Positions 56,573-64,000 of a DNA stretch of 64,000 nucleotides are shown here, one piece after another. Made by a program: the position numbers and the translations under genes. Under the pieces are notes generated by a model that worked only from the letters and a program-made list of their open reading frames with translations, was not told the origin of the DNA and ran no database searches. Positions within the stretch are counted from its first letter, which is position 1. Each line of letters begins with the position of its first letter. Source of the DNA: Bilabrum cf. latius (taxonomy: Eukaryota; Bigyra: Bicosoecida; Bigyra; Bicosoecida); the NCBI GenBank assembly GCA_965178125.1, contig OZ237738.1:1-64000 (forward strand), given 5' to 3'.

Positions 56573-58657
56573 ATGATTGACTCGCCAGAGCACCACGTTC
56601 TTGAGGATTCACTGGGAAAAGCAAGTGTGTCGTTGAGTTCTCTGGACAAAGTACCGACGAAAACCGTGAACCGAGCAGCGTACGCAACAAACTTGTACGG
56701 TGCTGCATTTGATTTGCCAGCACTCTAGGCTCAAGTCGATGAAACGGATGCCTGGCGCAGCGCTAGGGAAACAACTATCACGGGCCCTGCAACGGCAACT
56801 GTGCGCCCTGTCGACGTGACAGCAACGATACTTGATATTTTGAATCTCATGGAAACGTAGGGGCTCTATTTCACTAGGGTTGGGACAAAGCTTTCCTCAG
56901 AAGTATCAAAATGCGCTACGTCGCCCTACAAGCTGTCGATGAAGCTGCTGGCGTCATGGCCAACACAATTGCTTGCATCCACGGTTGCCGGGATCGCTAA
57001 TGAAGTGCGGCGAATCCTGCAATGCGCAGAATATATACCAAGTAGTGAATTAAACAACATTATCGCGGCATGCATGCGCCAGAAGGCCATAGGGCACTAG
57101 CAGGCTGCTGCTGGAGCAGGTGCTGACCAGCTGCAGCCGCTGCTGGGCAGCCACTTGGATCAAACAGCATGCGTTATCGCAGATGCTGATCCACTCCTAG
57201 AGGCCCGAAGTGATACGGCCGAATTCTTGCTCGATTCTGGCGGGGGCTCGCCTGGCAGAGCGTCAGTCGGATCCAAGCGGTCCAGGACCGGCAGTGCTGC
57301 TGCTGCTTCTGCTGCTGCTACTGCTGAGACAGCCGAAGAATCAGCGCCGAAGCGGCGCCGACGAGAACCGGCAGTGCGCCTGTTGTAGGCGTGGAGGCGA
57401 GAAGACCGGCACTGGCACCACCGCCTGCACTCCGCTGGAGCTGCCGTCAACCCGCGTGCGTTACCCCCGATGGGCCCTGACCCCAGGCTTGTGGCGCAGC
57501 TGGCCACGCGGGCGATGGCACTGGCAGACGTGCTGCTGGGGCTGGACGCGGCACGGCCTGAACAAGCTGTGCGGCGGGTGATGGATGCAATGGAGACCAT
57601 AGGAATGGAAGGGTCCGGGCAAGGCCCCGGTGTCTCGCGGGTGTGTGCCAGCTCCACCACTGCCGGCACTGGCGAGAAGCAGCTACCAGCGTCTTCCTCA
57701 TCTGCATCCTCTGCAACATCAACAGGACGCAATACAGCGCATGTGCAGTCGACTGGATCTGGGCCTGGGTATGACCCCGAGCTGGGGTCTCTCATTGCAG
57801 CTGCAATGGAGCAAGATGGACAACAGCAGGCCCAATCAATGGAGGAAGATGGGCCCCATCAGGCCCAATCAATGTAGGAAGATGGGCCCCATCAGGTTCA
57901 GACGGTGGCAAAGGCAGACCACAATCAGCAGCACGAACGGACGATGAAGCAACGAGAACCATCCGAGGTCGATCCGATTGAGCCCGTTCTCGCTGTTCCG
58001 GTCAGCAGTGCGTCATTGTCAGTCACGGGTATCGCGAGTGGACCGCCGCAGGCAGGCGCTGAAGGAAGCACCATCGCGCCCGGCTGTAGCAGTGCAAACA
58101 ATGCAGTTGCTCCCTCTGCGTTGAATACGCACCCACTCCCGTCCTTGTCCATCTCAGGCAGCGCCTAGTTCCACCAGGTGCGGCAGTCGTTGGGCGCGCC
58201 TGCCCGCGTGTGGCCACATGAGCAGGTGGCGCCAGTCAGACAGCTGTCGGAGTGGCTCTGGACGTCGGAAAGTGGAGTTCTGCTGCTGCATGAGTTCGCC
58301 GGTGCCACCTGCTGCCAGCTCCGAGTGGGCGCTCAGGTGGCAGTGCGCAGGGCAACTAGGAAGGGCGCATCCGGGCCTGTGTCTGTCGATGAGTGGGTGG
58401 GGCTGGCCGCGCTGGAGTGGCTCCGCTGGTTCGTGGCGATCTCAGCGGGGCTCAGAGGGGTCGGGTCGATCGGGAAGCTACCGAGTGCGTTTGTAGTTGC
58501 TCGAGCAGTGCTTGGGGTGGGCTCGCATGGAGCGGGCTCTCGTAGCGGGAAGGGTGGGAGGGGGGCAACGGTAGCAGCTTAGTCAGGTGCAAGTGGCCCC
58601 GAGCACGAGGGTCGCCCTGGGAGCCGGTAGGGCTTCATAGAGAAGGATGGCGATTGA
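56573..58657 (+). CDS. Unknown protein, 694 aa, with low-complexity middle
   Basis: One frame from ATG 56573 to TGA 58655-58657 with eight TAG codons read as Gln. The N-terminal 170 residues form a helical domain (ATILDILNLMETQGLYF, SPYKLSMKLLASWPTQLL). A Ser/Ala/Gln-rich linker follows, then a C-terminal segment with several Trp (LSEWLWTSESGVLLL, ALEWLRWFVAI). Three 33-bp coding repeats lie at 57806, 57839 and 57872. A likely nuclear signal KRRRREP is at about residue 265. The first 200 bp above the start, after the previous gene, hold no feature. Confidence 0.68.
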
Positions 58658-58689
58658 GCAGCACACTAAACTCGTTGTTGTAATTTCCT

Positions 58690-60990
58690 TCAAGTGGACT
58701 TGCCAACCGATGCGCCACCAGCCGCACTCGTGCCCGGAGGGGGAACAGCCGCGCCTGATGCCCTTTCCCTGCGGAACTCGGCCATCTTGGCGGCCCTGGC
58801 TCGCTTCCGATCACTCGTCAAAGGTCCCATTACAGCCCTGACTCTGTCTACATGACTCTCGGCGCCATCACTGGCAGCTGGAGCATGCGATGCCCGTGCA
58901 CCGCTGCTCACTGCGATTGGCCTCCTCCTCACGATGACTGCCAGGCACCCAATACCACCGTTATCCACCGGACGCGCACGCAGCACATCCAACCGTGGCT
59001 CGGCAGCGAGTGCATCCGCCAGAGCTCTTCCATTGGAGGTCAGCAACACAGCTCGGCCTGCCACAGGCTCACCGCTGGGACTTGAAGGAGGCCGCAGCGC
59101 TGTTGCAATGCACTGCACAGCCCGGGTATAGATGTGCTGCAGAGGATACTTGGACCTGCATCGATTGCCAAAGGGCAGGTCCACGAGCACCACGTCGATC
59201 GTACCCGGCCGCAAGGGCAGGCGCATCGCATCCCACAGACATCGGTCGAAGGGGTAGGGGTCTGGTTCACTGGCAGCTTCACCATTCGCTGAAGCTACTG
59301 CCGAAGAGGGGCATTTGCTGTCCGCTGCAGCCAGAGATGCAGGCTTGCTGGGCTTGCTGCCCCCCGCTGCAGACCTGGGCATCGCTTCGGGAGGGCACAG
59401 CGCCTTCAAGTCGAGCTCACCTGCCACCACCACGTAGCCTCGCATGCCTGCATGCACCGCATCAGAGACTCCACTGGCTGCTTCGACAGTGCCTCTCGAT
59501 CGGTGCCACGACCCGGACCCAGCCACCCGGTGCGCCTCCGCGGCGAGGTACCCTGCCCCACACATGCAGTCCAGCACCACATCCCCCGGCCCGGGGCGCG
59601 CCCACCGCAGCATTGTGTACGCGATGTTGCCTCGGAGCCCCACCTTGGACACAGGCAGGCGCACCGGTCGGGGGACAGCAGAGCCAGCTGTCTGCCTCCC
59701 CAGCAGGTGCTGCCTATGCTGGGCCTCCAGCATGCTGCCTCGGTGCAAGCCGATGCCTATGTGGATGCAGGTCCCCTCCACCACAGCCACCACCTCCATG
59801 TCAAACTCCTTCAGTGACACCGTCAAGGGTACCCCAAGAGAGGGGAACGGGACCTCTAGGGGCGATGCAAGCGCTGCGGGTGCACCTGGGCTAGGCAAGC
59901 CGGGGGAGGAGGCGAGGGCGAGGGCAGAGTATGCCCTGGATACTGCATCGCCGGTGGCTTGCGCAATCTGCACCGATGAGAGCTCTGTGACGAGCAGTGA
60001 TTCCTCATCAGTAGCGCCAGCAGCGGCAGCAGGTGGCTTGCAAGGGGCGCCTTCGGCCGCTTCACCGCTTGCTTCTCCCTGCACGGCATGCGGGGCGGAC
60101 TCTGCAGATGCAGAGGATCCGGTCCCAGCAGCGCGGCTCAACTTTGTGAATGGTTCGCCCGCCGCCTTCCCACCGCCCCTCTTCCTCTTCCTCTTCTTCC
60201 CACCACTGGCACTGGCAGCCCCCGCCGCGCCTCGCCCCCCTGCACCCCGCCTAGTGGTGGCCTTGACGGCTGTGGCCCGGAAGCGAACACCCATAACAGG
60301 GGGGGCTGCCTATGCCGCCCACCACGCCTTCATAGCACGCATCCACTGCTGCAGGTCACCTGGACCTGTCCACCCGTGAGTGGTGGCACTGCTAGTAGCA
60401 CGGGCACTCGAGGCGGAGGTGCTGCTGGCGGGCGGCGCGCCCGACCTCCCGCTTTGTGGTCCTGATTCGCCAGGACCGCGAGAAAGCAAGCTTGTTTCCG
60501 CTCCATGATCTGTGTGTGGATCGATACTACCCAATATAATACGGTCAACGTAGGCTCGATTACCACAAGAGGCCAATCCGCTGCTGCCAATGGTTCCGAA
60601 TACCCTGTTAGAACGCAGGCTCGCCGCATCCAAGACGGCACAATAATCCGCGTATGCATCATACACACAGGTAGACAAACTCCTTCCTAATCTTGGATCC
60701 AACGGCGAAATACCCTCAAAGAGCGAGCTTTCAGTGCGCTCTTGACCGAGTGCACCAGACATAACCCAACTGCACACACACTCAACAGATCGCAGGCTTG
60801 CGATGCGATAACGATCGGCACTTGATTCAAAATATATGCACGTGCGACCGCCATTCGCATGGCATTGCTAACCAGAAGTAGCGTCGTGCACTAGAATGCA
60901 AACCGGTTCTAGCAAAGGTTTTAAAGCCTGCTTGATTTCCTCTGCAGCGCACTGCTCACTACCCCTTGCAACAATACAGAAATACTTCAT
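58690..60990 (-). CDS. THUMPD2: THUMPD2-type THUMP-domain RNA methyltransferase
   Basis: Single exon, 766 aa, TGA stop. It starts MKYFCIVARGSEQCAAEEI, like the THUMPD2 N terminus, with a later LRSVECVCSWV helix. A long spacer precedes the THUMP strand MGVRFRATAVK. The Rossmann methyltransferase begins KVGLRGNIAYTMLRWARP, with SAM motif VVLDCMCGAG and catalytic-site motif VLVDLPFGNR (the N/D-P-P-Y equivalent). THUMPD2 methylates N2 of a guanosine, reported for U6 snRNA; THUMPD3 does so on tRNA. Two TAG codons (TSGQQCH, WWAAQAAPP) join three fragments that the standard code would split. It is convergent with the preceding gene (32 bp gap). Confidence 0.88.
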
Positions 60991-61249
60991 TCCGGCTGCC
61001 CGATAATCTCATTTCATTCTTGAAGGCTGGCCGCGTGTTGTTCTGGTCGTGCCGAGTTCAACCATCAAAATGCACTCAACAATCAACAAATATGATTTTG
61101 GCGTGACTCCATTTCGCGCTCCACTCCTAAAGACAGTGAGGCGAATTCACGCGACTAGACACGTCGCAAAGTAATTTGTGCTACTATTTAGTGATGCTAT
61201 AGAGCAGTCCTACTACGATACTGTCCTTAATGCCCCGCAGCTAGTCATC

Positions 61250-61900
61250 ATGATGAAAGTAATCGACGCCCCATCTGAGCCGGTCAAGACTGGTGTCCTG
61301 TACAAACAGGGAGGAACAGACGGCGGCCACAAGAATTGGAAACAGCGATTCTTTGTACTGACCGACCACCTTGCATACTATCCCAGTGGTGAGCCGGGCC
61401 TGGTGAACGTCAGCCGATGCATGAAGTATTATGTGATTGCTGCGCCATCGAGACACGAATGGTTCGTCCCTGCCACACTTCAATGAAACGCAGAAAGCCA
61501 CTATAAGGCTTCAAAATCGAGCGCTGCGGGAAGTAAGCCGCTCGACATCGTAAAGCTGGACGCGTACTTCGTTGCTCCAGTGGAAGGCAGCACGCAGTTC
61601 GAGTTCACAGTGCATGCGTATCCCAAGACTCTCGTGTGCCGAGCCAAGAACCAGGAAGAGATGCAGAGCTGGGTACAGGCCCTCATGGCTCCCATGCGGG
61701 TGCTACACCGCTCGGCCCGCGAGGTCAAGCTGGAGCGCAAGGCTCTGGTGGAGAAGATCGAGGAAGAGGCGCAGGCAGGAGTCCCCGTGTCCGGGGTGCC
61801 GCATGTCGTGCAGTCGTCCGTTGGGGACATGCTGAGGCCTATGCCAGCCGCAGGGGCCGCAGCTGGGGCAGGTGCCGCATCGGGGGCAGGTGCTTCTTGA
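61250..61900 (+). CDS. PH-domain protein, 181 aa
   Basis: Exons 61250-61388 and 61494-61900, intron of 105 nt (GTGAGC...ACGCAG) in phase 1; TGA stop. The pleckstrin-homology domain spans both exons: KTGVLYKQGG, HKNWKQRFFVLTDHLAYY, then LDIVKLDAYFVAP, FEFTVHAYPKTLVCRAKNQ and the closing EEMQSWVQAL with its invariant Trp. A short coiled coil and an Ala/Gly tail follow. It probably binds phosphoinositides at a membrane. No TAG codons in this short gene. Start at the first of two ATGs after an in-frame TAA. Confidence 0.85.
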
Positions 61901-62034
61901 GGCGCACAATCCAATGGTTCTGGTCATTTTCTCGACCACGGCGTCCGGCTTAGTTCATTGAAAGGTGCATGCATGTACAAAAATACGCGTAGTCCATCCT
62001 GTGAATATAAGTCCAATAAAGCAACGCATGTCAA

Positions 62035-63421
62035 TTACTTGCGTTTTGGCCTGGTCTTTCTCCTCGCGGCCCCCGTCGCGCTAGAGGCACTAGCTGCCCC
62101 TCCACCTCGTCCTCGTCCTTGCCGAGTCTGCTCCCCGGTCGCACTCGAGCCTCGACCAGCCTTCCAACTATTCTGCGGCCCTCCATCCCTTGTGTCAAGT
62201 TCCTCATTCCCGGCCCCTCGCCCCTCAAGCCGGAAGTGGTTGATCAGCTCCGCCATGCGGCCCGCATTCATCTCGAGCCCCTGCAGCAGGCGCTGGCGGG
62301 GTCCACCTCCACCAGTGACCGGCGGGACACTGCTCGGATGCATCGGGTGCGAGGATTTGCTACTACTAGCACTGCGGCTGCTCGGCTGCTCCCCGCTCCC
62401 GCTGTCTGCTCCACCTGCCCCTGCCCTGTCACCATTCGCTTCACCCAAACCTGTAGCCTCTTCTACTCCGCCAGCAGACCGCTCCTCCCCATCAGCTCTG
62501 ACGTCCGCATCCCCCATTTCTTCCTCCTGTCCTGACCCTCCTTCCTCCTCGAGGTCAAGCCCGCCCAGACCACCGCTCTCGACACCCTCGAGGAGCATGT
62601 CAGCCAGCTGGCTGTACACGGTCTCACCCCCGCCTGGAGGAGGAAGAGGACTCGATGGGGACCCGCCCCCGCTACCCCCTGCGCTGCGATCATCCATGCT
62701 CCTGGCTCCTGCACTGAGAGGCGCGCTCGTCGGACTCCCCTGCCAGCCCCTGAGCAACCCGCTGCCGCCCGAGTCCCGTCGCACGCCCAGCGAAGTCTGG
62801 CCGACTCCAAACATCGCCCGGCGAGAGGCGTGTTGTGCTGATCCAAACGCGCTAGAAACGAACACTCTGCCTGTATCATTACTGCTGCCGCTCATATCCC
62901 GCCGCGGCCGCTTGCGGTGCGGCCCCAAAGCCTTTGGCAATGATTCTGCTTCGGTGCCTGGGCCTGCCCAGCCCGAGCTGCGGAGGGCAGTGTAGTCAGC
63001 CACAAGCTCCTAAATACCAGCAAGAGTTTTCTAGAGGTGGTCTGCGGCCGCCTCTCTGTTATTTCCCATGGCCACCAGCCTTTGCGCCTCCTCACGTTTC
63101 AAACGATGATAGTCCGTGAGAACATCCAGCAAGGACTAGGCTTGAGCAGCATTTCTAGGTAGGGCCGATGCATCTTTGGTCAGATCCAATGAGTCCACAA
63201 TCAGCTGCTAACAAGTTCTGTGAAACCCCTACGCATGCAAGAAAGAGTAGCACACCGAAAGCGCATGAAAGGACTGCGCACCTGCTTGCATTCTCGCAAG
63301 CAACGCAACGGCCTGCTCTCGTTAGCTGGCAGCAGAATCAATAGGAAAAGGAAAGTTTATGTAATCTCGGACCTGAATGGACCTCACCCTTCGTGCACTT
63401 TGAGGCAAGCAATTCGGCCAT
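62035..63421 (-). CDS. Unknown protein, 416 aa, three exons
   Basis: Exons 63421-63388, 63325-63282 and 63207-62035, introns of 62 and 74 nt; TAA stop. The first two exons code for only 26 residues. The N-terminal 100 residues are helical, probably a coiled coil (DYHRLKREEAQRLV, LQKTLAGIQELVADY). A Pro/Gly/Ser/Glu-rich disordered region follows, with a short conserved-looking helix MAELINHFRLEG, and a basic end. Three TAG codons lie in the helical part. It could be a small subunit of a larger complex; no family assigned. The two small 5' exons rest on good donor and acceptor sites and correct phase but are the least certain part. Confidence 0.68.
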
Positions 63422-63511
63422 CGTCACATGCGTCGAGCAACCAGCGTGGGGCAGCATTGCTTCATACAATAAGCTTGACCGGTAGCTTCGATGTCGCCAA
63501 TCATGAATTGA

Positions 63512-64000
63512 ATGGCTGCATTGCTTCGCCGCGCGATCAACCGCTGCCGTCGGCAGCTCCAAAGGTTTTTCGCAAATGTTCGCTCAGGTGAGGTGCTGCA
63601 TGCCAGGGTTAGTGCTGCGTGAGAGCTGTGATACGCCAATAAAAGGACTGCATTTGAGCATTTATCGCAGCACTTGACCCTCACTCGTTTCACGAGCTTG
63701 ACTTGCTTCGCTTCGATGGTGTGGACGACATCGAGCGATTCACAGTCAGCACCGATCGCTCTATGGGTGGAGCATCGTACGCTACGTTCAGTGTGCGAGC
63801 GGCGAGACGAAAGGGGCATGCAGATATTATACGAGGGGTATTTGAGGGCGTAATTTTGGGCCCTCGTATCCGCGGTCACGACCAGACAGATGTACTACGC
63901 CTCGGCGACGGAGGCAACGTTGAGCAGGTCCTGCTCGGCGAGCCGCAGAAGGACTCAGGAGCTCGAGCGTTTGCTTCAAGAGACCTTCGCTCGAACGATC
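63512..64000 (+). CDS. NDUFAF1: CIA30-domain complex I assembly factor (NDUFAF1-like), 5' part
   Basis: Exon 1 63512-63587, intron of 83 nt (GTGAGG...TCGCAG), exon 2 from 63671 to the window edge; incomplete at the 3' end. The leader is strongly basic and acid-free (LLRRAINRCRRQLQRFF), a mitochondrial presequence. After the junction DIERFTVSTDRSMGGASYATF matches the start of the CIA30 fold (W..vsD..mGG.S), followed by GVFEGVILG. NDUFAF1 helps assemble the membrane arm of complex I. It is divergent from the preceding gene with 90 bp between start codons. Confidence 0.78.

Noticed and set aside
7945-64000. UAG read as leucine or another amino acid
   Set aside because: At the alignable near-invariant sites (KDQSYFL, GGSDQWGN, VPQQ, QE) the family residue is Gln; Leu would break them.
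7945-64000. UAA or UGA also reassigned
   Set aside because: Neither occurs inside any reconstructed gene, and both stand at the ends where homologous proteins end.
7945-64000. Programmed stop-codon readthrough or sequencing error instead of reassignment
   Set aside because: Too many sites (about 130), spread over housekeeping genes of all types, and no gene uses TAG as its final stop.
1-64000. tRNA genes, especially a tRNA-Gln with CUA anticodon
   Set aside because: I looked for B-box-like GGTTCRANNCC sequences on both strands; the few partial matches fall inside coding exons and lack a cloverleaf by eye. A tRNAscan run would be decisive.

Overview
This window is the left end of a nuclear chromosome of a eukaryote. 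It opens with a (CCCTAA)n telomere. About 7.9 kb of subtelomeric repeats follow, and then roughly 56 kb of densely packed protein genes. Genes are GC-rich, with intergenic gaps mostly of 30-390 bp. Introns are few and short (62-122 nt) with canonical GTGAG/GTAAG...AG ends. Many genes look mitochondrial (TRMU, mitochondrial TyrRS, STOML2, SERAC1-like, a carrier, ACOT13-like, a CIA30/NDUFAF1 factor), so the organism probably has an aerobic mitochondrion with complex I. I cannot name the lineage. TTAGGG-type telomeres and these introns argue against a ciliate.

The central observation is a variant nuclear genetic code. Read with the standard code, nearly every gene is shattered by in-frame TAG. 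Read with TAG as glutamine, the fragments fuse in one frame into full-length proteins. Among them are a 2,729-aa VPS8, a 2,625-aa IQ-motif protein and a 1,455-aa SERAC1-like lipase. TAG falls on family-conserved glutamines: KDQSYFL of MnmA/TRMU, GGSDQWGN of TyrRS, VPQQ of stomatin-like protein 2, the QE of an Angel-type nuclease and GQPFD of a mitochondrial carrier. I count about 130 sense TAG codons by hand. No gene ends in TAG: about 19 end in TGA and 3 in TAA. The code is therefore UAG = Gln with UAA and UGA as stops.

Layout. 1-7592: telomeric blocks alternating with 155-bp satellite arrays and a 45-bp box; three higher-order units are distal and more diverged copies lie inward. 7615-7840: a minisatellite. 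7945-12701: membrane-anchored Nudix protein (-), myristoylated RING-like protein (+), WD40 protein (+). 13498-21778: VPS8 (-). 21958-31148: STOML2 (+), SERAC1-like (-), MAP kinase (-). 31535-39412: IQ giant (+). 39527-43598: TRMU (+), TyrRS (-), NAA20 (+). 43688-53595: helical-repeat protein (-), mitochondrial carrier (+), Angel nuclease (-), TBCB (+), ACOT13-like thioesterase (-). 53609-56372: an obscure stretch with a 153-bp tandem duplication and three uncertain or unknown genes. 56573-64000: unknown protein (+), THUMPD2 (-), PH protein (+), unknown 416-aa protein (-) and the start of a CIA30-domain gene that runs off the window (+). Genes are arranged as divergent and convergent pairs rather than pathway clusters.
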